From: Tenacibaculum jejuense
GTDB taxonomy: Bacteria; Bacteroidota; Bacteroidia; Flavobacteriales; Flavobacteriaceae
Direction of reading: 5' to 3'
Assembly (NCBI RefSeq): GCF_900198195.1
Contig: NZ_LT899436.1
Span: forward strand, 682,001 to 746,000
DNA length: 64,000 bases
A program made the translations under genes and the position numbers. Numbering within the stretch: position 1 is the first letter of the stretch; each line of letters opens with the position of its first letter. A model generated the notes under the pieces. That model saw only the letters and a list, made by a program, of their open reading frames with translations. It was not told the DNA's origin and did not search any database. Positions 26,649 to 38,050 of this stretch are shown in pieces.

Positions 26649-29600
26649 CTATATTTTTATCGCCTTTTTAGGTTTTTCATTAACCGTGGATTCTGTAATT
26701 TCATCTTTAGTATTCTCCGTTTTAGTAATAGTATTTTTAATCTTTCGATCAAGGTTTTCTAATTCAGATTTTATAGCTTTTAATTCATTTTCTTTACGCC
26801 ATTTAGCGTGAACTACTTCGCTAAGTGTAGGTATATGTATTTCATTTTTGCTAAGTTTCTCCTGCTCACTTTCAAGTAAAGAAGGAATTTTTAGCAAAGC
26901 ATTTAAAAAATTAGAAGCAGCTAATTGAGGATCGGAAGCCATTAATCCATTATTGTAGGTGTACTTAATATCTCCTTTACCAAGTACAAAAAAACGATTG
27001 ATATTAAAATCAAACTCATCTTTCATAGAAGCTTCTGTTTTAATAAGCAGCGTAAATCCATACAAGCTACCAATACTTCGGTATTCGCCTCTAGTATTCA
27101 TTTCTTTGGATAGTTCGTTTAGCTTTTTCCCAATCTGATTGATACTAGAACTATCCAAATTTTTTAATTGAATAGGGTTCAAGACAGTTCCGTTTTCATC
27201 TTTCTTAAGATTAGTTAAGAATTGCTTCTGGTCAGCTGTCATTGAAGCTATTCTTTCTTTGCCAAGTTCTACCAATTGGCAAAGGTCTTTTAATTTGTTT
27301 TTGGAAGTCCATTTAGAATTGTGAAATGCCTTTCGTTCACTTTCTAGAGCAGTTATCTTCTTTTCCAATTTAGCTTTTTCTAATAAATCTGTATTTCCTG
27401 ATAGTATTGCTACATATTCAGAGAAATTCATTCCAGACTTTTCATCCATGCCACCTTCATCTATGGTTCGTTTTCCTAAATTATTTGTTTTTAACTGATC
27501 TATAAAAAGTTGCTTGTTATGCAGTAGATTAAATTTGTAACTATCTAAAGATTTTTCTACTGCATAAATAATTACATCAACTTTATTGTTGCCGAAATGT
27601 TTAGCAATTTCATTACCCTTTCTAATGGCTCTACCATCTCGTTGCGCTAAATCACTTGGTCGCCAAGGAGTATCCAAATGATGGATGGCTACAGCTCTTT
27701 GCTGTGCATTAACTCCTGTTCCTAACATTTCGGTAGAACCAAAAAGCACCCGAATTTTCCCTTGATTCATTTGTGTAATAAAATCTTTGCGTGCTTTTTC
27801 GCTTTTTGCTTCTTGAATAAATCGCACTTCAGAAGGAAGAAGTCCATAATCTTCTATAAGTTTACGTCTGATTTCTGAATATGGATTCCAAGTATTAGGT
27901 TTGTAAGTTCCTAAATCTGAGAACACAAATTGAGTACCTTTTTGCGCTTGAAATTTATGATAATATTCACTGATTTTTTTTGCACAATGCGAGGCTTTAT
28001 TATCTATGTGATCATTGTATTCAGATGAAATCATCCGCATATCCAAGGACATTTTACGAGCATAATTGGTAGCAATTAGCATTTTTGCTTTTTCTTCTTT
28101 TTGAGAAAGTGGAGGTCTCCCTAAAAGTGTAGCGTTCCCTGTTTTAGCAAACTCCATTAATTTATAGATAAACTCTTCCTGTTCTGGAGTCGGAGGGATA
28201 TTGTATAGTATTTCATTTTTTTCTGGACGATCTATACCAATATCTTTGGCTGTACGATAATCAGTAATTTCCGAATAGAATTGAGCTAATTCTGGGACTT
28301 TAATAAAGTATCTAAAACGTTCCTTTTGTACGATTGTATTAGTTACAGAAAATTCATAATCTGTTGTTTTCTTAGCATAAATAGCAGCCCATGCATCAAA
28401 GCAATGAATATTTTGCTGTTCGAGCGCTTTAGGGCGTAAGTATTTGAATAATAAATACAACTCTGTTAGTGAGTTAGAAATGGTAGTTCCTGATAAAAAT
28501 GTAGCACCTAAATCCTTACCCGTACGCTGTTGAATGGTACGTAAAGCAAACAATAAATTTATGGCTCTTTGGCTTCCTTGTGAATTTCCTAATCCAGCGA
28601 CCCTATCATGACGTGTATTGAACATTAGGTTTTTAAACTTATGACTTTCGTCTACGAAAAGGTGATCTATTCCCATCATTTTAAAATCTATGATATCGTC
28701 TTTTTTTTCTGCAATATCATGGGCTAACGACTTTAGTTTTACTTCTAAATTTTCTTTTCTTTTTTGCATCCCTTTAATCATACCTCTTGAGATTTCTTCA
28801 CCTTGTTGCTCCAAAGTCCACAAGTTATCTTCTACATTGTCTAATTCTGCTTGTAAAATTTCTTGCTGTACTTCTGCGGATTGTGGTATTTTCCCAAATT
28901 GATCATGTGTTAAGATAACGGCATCCCAATTATTATTTTTAATATCTCCAAAAATGCGCTGACGTTTACTAGGGGTAAAGTCTTGCTTTCCTGGATATAA
29001 TATTCGAGCATTGGGATAAGCTTTTCTATAAGTTTCGGCAATCTCGTGGACATTAGCTTTTAAACCAATAATCATTGGTTTATTGGCTAAACCTAACCTT
29101 TTTAGTTCATAAGAAGCACAGCACATAACTAAGGTTTTTCCTGCTCCAACTTCATGATCACAGATTGCACCACCATTGTTTTTTATCATCCAGATGACAT
29201 CCTTTTGGCTATTGTATAAATCTTCTATACCTAGTCCTTTTCTATCTAATTGAGGAAAACTTTGATGACTACCATCGTATTCTGGACGAACAAAGCAATT
29301 GAAGGTATTATTATATAAGTTTGTTAACCTATTTTTGAAATCATCATTTTGTACTTGTAGCCAATCAATAAATTCGTTTCGTATTTCATCAATTTTACTG
29401 TTAGCGAGTTGAATAGCTTCACTGTCTGGAATCTTTACTTCCTTTTCTCCAAGAACTATCTTTTTTGTGATTTTTGGTGTAGTATTTACTAAAGCATGTT
29501 TTAATAGGGCAATTCCATCATAATTTCTGCTTTCACTTTTTACATTATATTTACTCCATATCGTTGCATTTTTTTGTTTGCAATTCACGGAGAATTCATC

Positions 29601-31790
29601 ACCATTCGGAGCATAATGAATTTTCACCTCGGTATCGAATAAATGAGAAGCAAAACGACTATAAATTCCTGATGGTATCCAACGTTCCCCAAGATTAAAA
29701 TCTAATTCTTCAAAAGTAATTCGGCGTGGAAAAACAGCCTGTAATGCTTTTAAAGAGTCTTTAGCTTCAGAATCATCTGGATTCAATTGGATATGCGCTT
29801 CTATTTGACTTGCTTTTTGGATTACATTTCCAGCTAAAAATTTATCACTAACTTGATATTCGTTCTCTATTGGATGATAATGTATTCGCTCACCTAGTAC
29901 AGTTTTTAACTCTTCTTGGGGTATCTTGCTGATTTGCTCCATATACTCTAAATCCACACTTGAAAATTTATTCAAAGAAGCACTTAGGGCTTCATTCGGA
30001 GTTTTAATAGATTCGATTTTATCTGAGTTAAAAGCTACTGGACGAAAGAAGATATCTGCTTTTCTAAAAGAATCTCCTTGATTACGTTCGAGATAAAGTA
30101 TTTCATTACTAACAGCGTCCATTTTTAAAAACTTTAAAGAACTAGGTGCATTTAAATAGCCACTTGTTTTTACGAAAGCGTCATAATACTCGTTAAGTTG
30201 TTCACGTAATTTTGGTTGCTCAACCTGAGTATTATATTCCTTAGTGTATAACTCAAAATAAGTATCTCTTAAAGGAATATATTTTTCTATTTTTCTTCGC
30301 TGTAGTGAATTCAGTAATAGAGGATGAAAAGTTGGGGTATTAGGAAATGATTTTAAATAGCCGATTTGATTGTCAAAATATACCAAACAACCTTCTTTAT
30401 AATGATCTAATACAGGATCAGTAAATGGTTGAGGTCCATTTACAGCTTTGGGTGGTTTTAGGTTACTTTTTTTACTTGCAATACCTGACTTAAGTTTCTT
30501 CTTTTTCCGTTTTTTAGGTTTGTAATTAGGGTCTCGTTCTTCTTCCGAAAAATTGAATAAATCGTATAATGTTATTACCGATTCTTGTTGTGTTATTTCT
30601 TGCTTTTTAAGAGGTTGATCAACAACAGATGCAATTGTTTTTAGTTGTTTGTTTTGATATAATTCTCTATCTAAGTTTTGTTCTATGTTGTTTTGTAAGA
30701 GCATTCCAAAATCATTAGCAATAGCTTCTGGTGTTCCATCATGCCAATAAATGGTTGCAGCTTTTCCATAAGGATCTGTATCAATGCTGTATTTGGTAAA
30801 GAGCACGTTTTTTTGTCCCTCAAAAAGACGATTACTAGGAGTCTTTTCTTCTGTTATGTAGCTTTCTATAAATTTGTGTTCTAACTCTGAGAGTTGTTGT
30901 TTTTGACTGTTTTTTTGTAGTAGAATAAAATCGCTACCAACTTCTGTACCTGCATTTTCTATGAATAGGTTATTGGGTAATCGGATAGCAGATACTAGTT
31001 GCATATTTTCTAACAGTTTTCTACGAATAGGTTCATTTCTAGAACTATTTAAAACACCTTGTGAAGTAATGTAAGCTAACAGACCACCTTCGCGTAATGT
31101 ATCTACACCTTTCAAAAAAAAGTAGTTATGAATACTTTTAGATGCTTGCACACGAATCTCATCATTACTTTTTGAAAAATCAGGGTCAAAAACACTAATA
31201 TCACCAAATGGAATATTGCTACTTACGACATCAAAATGGTTATGATATGCTTTGTCTATGGTCTCAAAACCTTTTCCAAATACTTTGGTTTCAGGTTGCG
31301 TATATTGAAGTATTTTTGAAGTAAGTAGATCCTTTTCAAATGCAACTGGGTTATTTTTACCAAAGACAGAAGTGAAAATCCCCATACCTGCTGATGGATC
31401 TAAAAATTTATTGACTTGTATTTCATTGTTTTGAAAAGTCCTACCAATTTCCTCCACCAATGCATTAGGAGTGTAAAAAGCGGTTAGAACGCTACTTTTT
31501 ATGCTATCCGCATAACTTTTATATAATTTTTGACTTGAAGTGTTCTCTTGTAAAATTCGATGAAGTTCTCCAACTAAAGGGAATAGATCTAACTCAGAAT
31601 TGGACCAGTAAGTGATGTCATCTAGTGAGTTTGCAGGTTGTAAAACACATTTTAGACCACCAAAACCAACATATTTTTTTAATAGTTTAAGTTCTTCTTC
31701 ATTAGCTTGCCTTTTTAATTTTCCCAGAGTTAAAGCTGTTTGTATAGCTGCTATATTATCCTGAAGATGCTCTTTTTTAGAAAATCCCAT
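26649..31790 (-). CDS. Giant N6-adenine methylase / SNF2-type helicase fusion of the ICE
   Basis: 1713 aa. The N-terminal methyltransferase has SAM motif [14 protein letters not shown] (about 131-144) and motif IV variant NIPF (about 193-196, in place of NPPF/NPPY). After a long Lys-rich linker comes a superfamily-2 helicase: HEVGAGKT near 883, VDESHKF near 1047 and [11 protein letters not shown] near 1387. A coiled-coil C-terminus ends in a Lys/Thr-rich tail. Known: such proteins are backbone genes of Bacteroidota ICEs and relate to DarB-like antirestriction proteins. A role in protecting or processing transferred DNA is inferred. It ends the minus-strand backbone operon. Confidence 0.9.
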   Translation of the reverse strand: MGFSKKEHLQDNIAAIQTALTLGKLKRQANEEELKLLKKYVGFGGLKCVLQPANSLDDITYWSNSELDLFPLVGELHRILQENTSSQKLYKSYADSIKSSVLTAFYTPNALVEEIGRTFQNNEIQVNKFLDPSAGMGIFTSVFGKNNPVAFEKDLLTSKILQYTQPETKVFGKGFETIDKAYHNHFDVVSSNIPFGDISVFDPDFSKSNDEIRVQASKSIHNYFFLKGVDTLREGGLLAYITSQGVLNSSRNEPIRRKLLENMQLVSAIRLPNNLFIENAGTEVGSDFILLQKNSQKQQLSELEHKFIESYITEEKTPSNRLFEGQKNVLFTKYSIDTDPYGKAATIYWHDGTPEAIANDFGMLLQNNIEQNLDRELYQNKQLKTIASVVDQPLKKQEITQQESVITLYDLFNFSEEERDPNYKPKKRKKKKLKSGIASKKSNLKPPKAVNGPQPFTDPVLDHYKEGCLVYFDNQIGYLKSFPNTPTFHPLLLNSLQRRKIEKYIPLRDTYFELYTKEYNTQVEQPKLREQLNEYYDAFVKTSGYLNAPSSLKFLKMDAVSNEILYLERNQGDSFRKADIFFRPVAFNSDKIESIKTPNEALSASLNKFSSVDLEYMEQISKIPQEELKTVLGERIHYHPIENEYQVSDKFLAGNVIQKASQIEAHIQLNPDDSEAKDSLKALQAVFPRRITFEELDFNLGERWIPSGIYSRFASHLFDTEVKIHYAPNGDEFSVNCKQKNATIWSKYNVKSESRNYDGIALLKHALVNTTPKITKKIVLGEKEVKIPDSEAIQLANSKIDEIRNEFIDWLQVQNDDFKNRLTNLYNNTFNCFVRPEYDGSHQSFPQLDRKGLGIEDLYNSQKDVIWMIKNNGGAICDHEVGAGKTLVMCCASYELKRLGLANKPMIIGLKANVHEIAETYRKAYPNARILYPGKQDFTPSKRQRIFGDIKNNNWDAVILTHDQFGKIPQSAEVQQEILQAELDNVEDNLWTLEQQGEEISRGMIKGMQKRKENLEVKLKSLAHDIAEKKDDIIDFKMMGIDHLFVDESHKFKNLMFNTRHDRVAGLGNSQGSQRAINLLFALRTIQQRTGKDLGATFLSGTTISNSLTELYLLFKYLRPKALEQQNIHCFDAWAAIYAKKTTDYEFSVTNTIVQKERFRYFIKVPELAQFYSEITDYRTAKDIGIDRPEKNEILYNIPPTPEQEEFIYKLMEFAKTGNATLLGRPPLSQKEEKAKMLIATNYARKMSLDMRMISSEYNDHIDNKASHCAKKISEYYHKFQAQKGTQFVFSDLGTYKPNTWNPYSEIRRKLIEDYGLLPSEVRFIQEAKSEKARKDFITQMNQGKIRVLFGSTEMLGTGVNAQQRAVAIHHLDTPWRPSDLAQRDGRAIRKGNEIAKHFGNNKVDVIIYAVEKSLDSYKFNLLHNKQLFIDQLKTNNLGKRTIDEGGMDEKSGMNFSEYVAILSGNTDLLEKAKLEKKITALESERKAFHNSKWTSKNKLKDLCQLVELGKERIASMTADQKQFLTNLKKDENGTVLNPIQLKNLDSSSINQIGKKLNELSKEMNTRGEYRSIGSLYGFTLLIKTEASMKDEFDFNINRFFVLGKGDIKYTYNNGLMASDPQLAASNFLNALLKIPSLLESEQEKLSKNEIHIPTLSEVVHAKWRKENELKAIKSELENLDRKIKNTITKTENTKDEITESTVNEKPKKAIKI

Positions 31791-31867
31791 AGTACTTTAG
31801 ATTGATAATTTTTGAAATTACCAACCCACTACACTCGATTTTATGGAATATGAATAATGGCTTTGCT

Positions 31868-32269
31868 TTACTGAGCAGTGGTATTACTTTGCCTTTTGAT
31901 TAGGTACAACTGTCTTATGCGTTGAATTAGTCTAATAGGCAGGATGAAAACCCCTATAATAGATGATAGAAATAATTTCAGAATAAAATAAATGACCCAA
32001 CCAATAACTGGTAAGACTAAAAAAATCCTTGGGGTAATACTATTTAAAGCTTTCCAACCAGCTACGAGAGCAGCTCCTATATAGAAACCTTGAAAAATTA
32101 AAAGCCCTTTAGGAATGTCCGAAGCTTTTAGTTGAGCGTTACCTATAATGGAATTTTGATACAGTAGATAAGTACAGATCACTAACCCAAAAACAAACAT
32201 TACAAAAAATTCATTGTAAATTTTCTTTTTGACAAATCTATTTTCTACAGAATTATTAGAATACTTCAT
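31868..32269 (-). CDS. Small ICE membrane protein
   Basis: 133 aa with three or four hydrophobic segments (about 22-40, 52-72, 80-98 and perhaps 104-116) and basic termini. The start is 3 nt after the DUF1896 gene stop, so it is in the backbone operon. I do not recognise a family. Small membrane proteins at this position are common in flavobacterial ICEs, which supports it being real, but the role is unknown. Confidence 0.65.
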   Translation of the reverse strand: MKYSNNSVENRFVKKKIYNEFFVMFVFGLVICTYLLYQNSIIGNAQLKASDIPKGLLIFQGFYIGAALVAGWKALNSITPRIFLVLPVIGWVIYFILKLFLSSIIGVFILPIRLIQRIRQLYLIKRQSNTTAQ

Positions 32270-32272
32270 CCT

Positions 32273-32716
32273 TTACATGGCTATTAAATTTTCTTCTATC
32301 CAAATTTGAATTACACCTGTCAACTCAGTGTATAATGCCATATACATTTCGCTATTTTCAAAGTCTTTGTCTATGTTATATTGACTGAATAAGGGTAAAC
32401 TAATTGGATATATTTTTTCTGTGAATTCGCGCAAATCTCCATCTTTAATTTCACGATTAAATTCATTGCAAATGATGTCAAAAAGCATATCCATTTTTGA
32501 AAATGGTAAATCAGAAAACAATGTCGTGTTTGCAATATGAGAAGCTTCTACATGGTTATGATTAGTGCTAATAGCTTCGGTATAGGCTTGTGATGCTAAT
32601 TCACTACGCGCTACTAAAAAATCATTGTTTTTTGCCAATTCAGGATAACTATAGTTTAAATGTTCTTTTAATCTCAATTGAAAATAAGACAGGTCTTGTT
32701 GGTTTTTGTCACTCAT
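32273..32716 (-). CDS. DUF1896 family ICE protein
   Basis: 147 aa, soluble and helical. SYFQLRLKEHLNYSYPELA and SQAYTEAISTNHNHVEASHI followed by LPFSKMDMLFDIICNEF is the DUF1896 pattern. Known: DUF1896 genes occur next to topB and the large methylase/helicase in Bacteroidota conjugative elements. The molecular role is unknown. It lies 79 nt downstream of topB and 3 nt before the small membrane protein gene. Confidence 0.82.
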   Translation of the reverse strand: MSDKNQQDLSYFQLRLKEHLNYSYPELAKNNDFLVARSELASQAYTEAISTNHNHVEASHIANTTLFSDLPFSKMDMLFDIICNEFNREIKDGDLREFTEKIYPISLPLFSQYNIDKDFENSEMYMALYTELTGVIQIWIEENLIAM

Positions 32717-32795
32717 AATGGTTTATTTAGAAAAGAAAATACTGAAAACCAAATAATTGGTTATCAGTATTTAATTAAACGATATTTTAAGTTTT

Positions 32796-34865
32796 TTATT
32801 TTTTCTTTCTTTGAGGGAACTCAAAAGAAGTTTTTGCGTCAGTTCCAATAACTAAATAGGCATCAAAAGTTTTTTTAGCTTTACTTTTTAGTCCTTTCAA
32901 TAGCGGAGTTTTACCTTTAGTCAATAATGTTTCTACAGCTTTTTCTGAAATAATTTTTCCGCAAATACTTCTAAATAGCAGCCAATCACAACCATCATTA
33001 GTACACTTAGCAACTTTTGGAAATAATTTAACGGAAGCTTTGTTGCATTTCGGGCACTGCAATAATTGTTTTGGACTGGTTTTTATTTCAGTATTTAAAA
33101 TTTCAGTAGTAATTTGTTTTGTGTATTGCTTAATAGAATTTTGAAAATCAGTTACACTCATTTCTCCCTTTTCGATGTTGGCTAATGATTTCTCCCATTC
33201 TCCTGTCATTGTTACATTCGAGATACTTTTGTTTTTTACAATTTCATATACTTGTAAACCCTTTTCAGTGGGTACAAGAGATTTCTTTTTTCTTTGTATG
33301 TAATTGCGTTTGAATAAAATTTCAATAATATTGGCTCGTGTTGCTGGAGTCCCTAAACCAACTTCTTTTATTGCTAATCTTTCTTCTTCATTTTCAATTC
33401 TTTTTCCTGCATTTTCCATAGCAGATAGCAATGTAGTTTCAGTCAATAAGGGTTTAGGCTGAGTTCGTTTTTCTTGTAAAGATGTATTTCTAATTTTTAT
33501 TGATTCGCCTTCTTTAACCTCGGGTAATTGAGGGGTGTTTCTTTGACCAAAATAACCTCTAATTCCTCGCCATCCTTCCGATATAACAACGATGCCAGTA
33601 GTTGTAAATAGTTGGTCTTTAGCTTTACATTTTATATTGGTAACCTCTTTTACACAAGGAGCTGATACAGATTCTAATATCCGAGATGCAATTAATTGAT
33701 AAATCATGCTTTCTTCTTTAGTTAAATCTAAAGCTGTATTTTCAGTAATTAATAGTGCATGATGATCGGTTACTTTCTCATTATTAATAATTCGTTTTTG
33801 TAACTTTTGTGTTCGTAACTTCTTTGCGTGTTCCTTTAAAGATTCATTTTTTTCTAAGCTTAGTATTAATTCTGGGATTTGATGCCACATGTCCTCAGAA
33901 ATATATTTACTACCAGTTCTTGGATAGCTGATAAGCTTTTTTTCATATAGGGATTGAGCGATTTTTAATGTTTGAGAAGCAGACAAATTATACATTGTAT
34001 TGGCTTCTTTTTGCAATCCTGTTATATTATAAAGTAATGGAGGTTGCTCTCTTTTTTCCTTCTGCTCAGATTCAATAATAACTACAGATTTTAAAGTGTT
34101 AAGAACCTCTATGCTCGCTTCGGCTTCCTTTTTAGAGGAGAATGAAGCTTCAGAAAGCGTATGGAATACAATACCATTACTACTATGTTGTAGTTTAACT
34201 TTCCAATATAACTCTGATTGAAATTTTGTGTGTTCTAGGTAACGTTCACATACCATAGCTAGTGTTGGAGTTTGCACCCTTCCTAAAGAATACACACCAT
34301 TATTGGCTTGTGTGCTTAACGCTTGAGTTGCATTAATTCCGATCAACCAGTCTGCCTGATTACGAGCTTTAGCAGATTCATATAAGCTATCGTAATTTGT
34401 GCCTTTTTGCAAATTTTGAAACCCTTCAGTAATCGCTTCATCAGTTAAAGAACTTATCCAAAGACGTTCAAAAGGTTTTTTGCAATTCAAAAAATGGTAG
34501 ATATATCTAAAAATCAATTCCCCTTCACGCCCTGCATCAGTTGCTACTATAATTTTATTGCAGCGATCAAAAATCTCTTTAATGATTTGTAGCTGTTCTA
34601 AAGCACGTTTGTCATTTCTATATTCGTTCTTTATTTTGATTTGACGAGGGACTAATAAAAATTCTTGAGGAATGATTGGTAAATTGTCTTTTTGAAAACT
34701 TTTAATACCATATATTTCTGGCATTGCTAATCCTACTAAATGTCCAAATGCCCATGTAATGGCATATTCTTTACCCAACCAATATCCATTTTTGCGTTGA
34801 GTAATGCCCAAGTGTGCAGCTAGATCGCTAGCTACACTGGGCTTTTCTGTAATAATAGCTATCAT
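32796..34865 (-). CDS. topB: DNA topoisomerase III
   Basis: 689 aa type IA topoisomerase. Toprim domain residues 1-145 with MIAIITEKPSVASDLA and VATDAGREGELIFRYIYHF (the DxD-type acidic site). The active-site tyrosine lies in KLISYPRTGSKYISED near residue 313. A C-terminal Cys4 zinc element (QCPKCNKASVK then CTNDGCDW) is present. It resolves or relaxes transferring DNA. Element-borne topB copies are standard in these ICEs. It lies 2 nt downstream of the DUF4099/3945 gene, in one operon. Confidence 0.95.
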   Translation of the reverse strand: MIAIITEKPSVASDLAAHLGITQRKNGYWLGKEYAITWAFGHLVGLAMPEIYGIKSFQKDNLPIIPQEFLLVPRQIKIKNEYRNDKRALEQLQIIKEIFDRCNKIIVATDAGREGELIFRYIYHFLNCKKPFERLWISSLTDEAITEGFQNLQKGTNYDSLYESAKARNQADWLIGINATQALSTQANNGVYSLGRVQTPTLAMVCERYLEHTKFQSELYWKVKLQHSSNGIVFHTLSEASFSSKKEAEASIEVLNTLKSVVIIESEQKEKREQPPLLYNITGLQKEANTMYNLSASQTLKIAQSLYEKKLISYPRTGSKYISEDMWHQIPELILSLEKNESLKEHAKKLRTQKLQKRIINNEKVTDHHALLITENTALDLTKEESMIYQLIASRILESVSAPCVKEVTNIKCKAKDQLFTTTGIVVISEGWRGIRGYFGQRNTPQLPEVKEGESIKIRNTSLQEKRTQPKPLLTETTLLSAMENAGKRIENEEERLAIKEVGLGTPATRANIIEILFKRNYIQRKKKSLVPTEKGLQVYEIVKNKSISNVTMTGEWEKSLANIEKGEMSVTDFQNSIKQYTKQITTEILNTEIKTSPKQLLQCPKCNKASVKLFPKVAKCTNDGCDWLLFRSICGKIISEKAVETLLTKGKTPLLKGLKSKAKKTFDAYLVIGTDAKTSFEFPQRKKK

Positions 34866-34867
34866 TT

Positions 34868-36268
34868 TTATAGCTTTTTACCTTTTTGTTTTGTGGCTTT
34901 TTCATCCACTTTTTGCACTTCCCCTTTACCAGTTTCTTGACTTACTTTGTCTTTTTTATTGTTAGGATTTTTAAAAGAAAAATCAATTTTACTTCCCTTG
35001 TCATTTAATTTTAAATACCCTTTGTAAGCATCTCCATTTCTACTAATAAAACCGTCTATATAAATCGTTTTCCCATCCTTCAAGAGCGTACGTTGATCCT
35101 CGGTCAATTCTTTACCTCTAATCATTTTAGGGATTTCATTCAAAGGAGCATCATTCTTTTTTTGCTGTTGATTTAGAATAGGTTTATCAAATAGAAATTC
35201 TACATAACGTTTATCAGCATTAAATTGAACCTTCGCGTCAAACTCTTTTCCTTTAGAAGAAATCATTCCATTAAGTTGTAATGGTTTCCCTTCTTGTAAA
35301 GTTTGTTTTTGTTGATCATTCAGAGTTATTCCTTTAATCTCATTAGGGATTTTAATGTATTCAGCTTTTAAAGCAACCAATTCATTGGTTAATCTATCTA
35401 TACTAATAATAGAAGGGATCATTTCACCTGTTTTTAAGTTATGCAGATCTACTATACGCCCCATGTTGCCAGTCTCTTTTAAGTTTTTTTTATCCGCATC
35501 GCTAAACTCATGACCAAAAAATGGATAGTTAAGCATAGGTTCTCGTCGAATACCATGAATAGCCATAGTTACCTTTCCTTCTTTATTTGTTTGTAAAGAC
35601 AAGCGAGCATCTAATCGACTGAAAGCAGTGCCTACATTAAAACTAACAGGTACTAGTTCATTGGTTTTGTATCCTTTTAACAAACCATCTAGTAAATTTC
35701 TTTTTTCTAACTTTTCTTTGGTGATACCCAGACTACCGAGAGTTTCCCAATCAATATCTTTTTCTTGATAGCGGTATTCACTTTCTTGATTTGTATTTTC
35801 TGTTGAATGAGTCTCGGTTTTTTTACTAGTTCCATTAGGACTAATTTCTTGGTGCTGTACTTCTAAATCTTTTGCTTGTGTTTCCATTTGTGGTTGTTTT
35901 TTATGATTAAATTTTGCAATCTCTAATTCATGATTATCCATCATTTTACTCATTGATTGTGTTGGGTTTTTTAATTGCTCTTTGAAAATTTTGGTGATTT
36001 TTTCTATTTGCTTAAGAGGCACTTTAAAAAATTTAAAACGTGAAGGGTCTTTTGCTTGGCGGAAATAATTAGAAAAGAAATTAGATAGCATATCTCCATT
36101 TTTATCTACTTTGAGAAAATCGTTTTGATTTGCTTCTTTAGGATCAGTTGTTTCTAAATTGCCATCTTTGTCTAATCCTTTGACCGCTTTAATTTCATTT
36201 GTTTCTTGGTCTAGCACCAACAAAATATCCGAGAACTGCTCGGGTAAATCTTGATTAACATCATTCAT
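34868..36268 (-). CDS. DUF4099/DUF3945 ICE protein
   Basis: 466 aa. The N-terminal part (LLVLDQETNEIKAVKGLDKD, FFKVPLKQIEKITKIFKEQL) and the middle DUF4099-like part (about 165-290, DWETLGSLGITKEKLEKRNL) are followed by two copies of a DUF3945-like unit. The copies are KGITLNDQQKQTLQEGKPL and RGKELTEDQRTLLKDGKTI, each followed by a beta segment. These families are found in Bacteroidota mobile elements; the biochemical role is unknown. It is the first gene of the operon leading into topB. Confidence 0.85.
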   Translation of the reverse strand: MNDVNQDLPEQFSDILLVLDQETNEIKAVKGLDKDGNLETTDPKEANQNDFLKVDKNGDMLSNFFSNYFRQAKDPSRFKFFKVPLKQIEKITKIFKEQLKNPTQSMSKMMDNHELEIAKFNHKKQPQMETQAKDLEVQHQEISPNGTSKKTETHSTENTNQESEYRYQEKDIDWETLGSLGITKEKLEKRNLLDGLLKGYKTNELVPVSFNVGTAFSRLDARLSLQTNKEGKVTMAIHGIRREPMLNYPFFGHEFSDADKKNLKETGNMGRIVDLHNLKTGEMIPSIISIDRLTNELVALKAEYIKIPNEIKGITLNDQQKQTLQEGKPLQLNGMISSKGKEFDAKVQFNADKRYVEFLFDKPILNQQQKKNDAPLNEIPKMIRGKELTEDQRTLLKDGKTIYIDGFISRNGDAYKGYLKLNDKGSKIDFSFKNPNNKKDKVSQETGKGEVQKVDEKATKQKGKKL

Positions 36269-36366
36269 TTTATTATGATTTACGATTAGTATTTGTTCGA
36301 AATTATAATCCTGAACGATGTAGAAATACGAGTGATTTAAATTGTCACTTCATGACCTCTTATAAC

Positions 36367-36663
36367 TTATTTTGGCGTTACGGGGTTTTTAAATAAAGCT
36401 TTTATGAAATGGTTTATATCCGAGAGTCGATAGTATGTTTTACCACTTATAGCATAATAGGGCAATTTTCCAGAGGAACGATATCGTTGAAGAGTTCTGG
36501 AACTAACTTTTAAGATCGTTAGTACATCTTGATTGTCTAGTAATTGTTCACCTTCAATTACGTTTTTTTGTCGTTGTAAACGAGCTATTTTTTCGTCTAA
36601 TAAGTCAAAACGATCTTGAATGCGATCCATCCAAGCAAAAAATTCTCTTCTGTCTAATTCCAT
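36367..36663 (-). CDS. Excisionase-like helix-turn-helix protein
   Basis: 98 aa. A helical N-terminal half (DRIQDRFDLLDEKIARLQRQ) precedes a MerR/HTH_17-type domain, LLDNQDVLTILKVSSRTLQR then YRSSGKLPYYAISGKTYYR and LSDINHFIKALF. Known: in CTnDOT, RteC activates an excision operon beginning with a small HTH protein (Xis2c). Here the same order, rteC then HTH gene, is present with palindromes in between. A role in excision or control of the downstream topB operon is inferred. Confidence 0.85.
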   Translation of the reverse strand: MELDRREFFAWMDRIQDRFDLLDEKIARLQRQKNVIEGEQLLDNQDVLTILKVSSRTLQRYRSSGKLPYYAISGKTYYRLSDINHFIKALFKNPVTPK

Positions 36664-36705
36664 CTTTTAGTGAGTTAAAATGATGGAACAAAAGTGGAGT
36701 AGTTA

Positions 36706-36740
36706 TTGGGTATTCATACCCAAGTAGATGCCAATTGGCA
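36706..36740 (-). promoter_or_regulatory. Paired palindromes upstream of the HTH gene (candidate RteC site)
   Basis: Perfect 8-bp arms TTGGGTAT / ATACCCAA with a 2-nt spacer lie at 36706-36723, and a perfect 12-nt palindrome TGCCAATTGGCA at 36729-36740. Both lie between rteC and the HTH gene. On the minus strand a -7-like CACTTTTG follows the first palindrome, so it overlaps the expected -33 region. Confidence 0.55.
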
Positions 36741-36768
36741 ATGGTTTTTTATTGGTGAGAATGCTTTT

Positions 36769-37593
36769 TTATCTATCACTTTCACCTAAATGAGTTTCTA
36801 AAGCTTGTTTTAACTGATCCAAGAATAGTGTTCTGCTATCTGTGCGATATTTCATTCGATGATAAGTGTGGTGTATATCTCCTAATTTTATATCAAAAAT
36901 CTGTTCAAAAACATTCGCAATTTTACGGATATTTGATTTAGGGATTGACTTAGATATATGTAAGGCGTAGATAAGCTCTATCATAGAACTTTTAGAGTTT
37001 GACCAGTCTAAATTACCTACATTTATAGAATTTCTAGGAGATTCATCAATTTTACTATTCACATAAATATGAAGTTTCTCCTCAGCTTTTATTAATGAAA
37101 ATACTGAATCATAGAAAGTAGAAAATTGAAGATCAAAAAAAGTAAAAGTTTGATCTCCTGAGTAAACAATATCATCATTTTTTTGTCTTAAAAAATAAAG
37201 ATAATCCTTATCAGTTCTCCCTGATTTTATATACTGGTAAAATGAATTACTATGGTAGTACCTTTTATTAGATTTTGAAACCTTCTCAAGGTAATTTGTG
37301 TAGTGTTGTATATTTTTTTGAGCATTTCCAATTGGGCATGTAGTCTCTATACAATACACATGCTTGTAGAAAATTAAAAGTCCATGTATTTCGGGTTTTA
37401 TTTCTTTAAAAAAATGAATTTCTTCTTCCTCAGTGCTAAAATTAAAGTCTAATAAGTGCTTTTTCATAAGCTCTAATTTCTCATGGAGATATGAAATCAT
37501 TTTTCTTGCAATTTCTATTTCATTTGATTCGAATTTAATAGATCCGTATTTGTCTCGTACTTCATTCAATATTTCATCAAAAAACATATTCAT
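36769..37593 (-). CDS. rteC: RteC family regulator
   Basis: 274 aa. The N-terminal helical part with KKHLLDFNFSTEEEEIHFFK and EIHGLLIFYKHVYCIETTCP is characteristic of RteC. The C-terminal part (SKSSMIELIYALHISKSIP, then KIANVFEQIFDIKLGDIHHT) is the winged-helix region used for DNA binding in the family. Known: RteC activates excision genes of CTnDOT-type elements. It is the terminal gene of the element before the tRNA-like attR. No RteA/RteB two-component pair is visible here. Confidence 0.92.
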   Translation of the reverse strand: MNMFFDEILNEVRDKYGSIKFESNEIEIARKMISYLHEKLELMKKHLLDFNFSTEEEEIHFFKEIKPEIHGLLIFYKHVYCIETTCPIGNAQKNIQHYTNYLEKVSKSNKRYYHSNSFYQYIKSGRTDKDYLYFLRQKNDDIVYSGDQTFTFFDLQFSTFYDSVFSLIKAEEKLHIYVNSKIDESPRNSINVGNLDWSNSKSSMIELIYALHISKSIPKSNIRKIANVFEQIFDIKLGDIHHTYHRMKYRTDSRTLFLDQLKQALETHLGESDR

Positions 37594-38050
37594 TTGATCA
37601 ACATTTTTAGATTAAACAACCAAAACGTCCAGGGAATATCACTAGATAACCAAACTACTAGTGTATAAACCTAGAAAAACTAAAAAATAATCTAAATGTT
37701 GATTGGGAGGTTTTAAGACAATAAATAATAATGAACGTTGTTCATCCTCTAATTCACCATCTTAAGTAAAACTAAAGGATATTTTGATAAACGTAAAATA
37801 GTTATAAATATTAGGTGTTTTTCAATAAATATTCGTAGATAACTGATTAATTTGAGTTATATTAAAGAAATGAGAACGCATTTTTTAGGATTTTCGCAAC
37901 TTTTAAAATGTATAAATAAAATGACGTTCGTACTTTTTGTATAGAAAAAAGTTAGTATATTAGCGTATACCAAAGCGCATACGGCATTAATAGTTTTGGT
38001 AAATTTAATAAAAACAAACTTGCTTATTTACAAGTGTTTATGTTTTTTGA
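37594..38050. other. Gene-poor ICE terminus
   Basis: Between rteC and the tRNA-like sequence. An inverted repeat CAACATTTTTAGATT / AATCTAAATGTTG (with a 2-nt indel) flanks about 90 nt near 37598-37710. A 24-codon frame MRTHFLGFSQLLKCINKM... at 37870-37944 is too short to support. No other gene seen. Confidence 0.5.

Noticed and set aside
37870..37944. 24-codon ORF near the ICE end
   Set aside because: Too short, no ribosome site or similarity that I can recognise.
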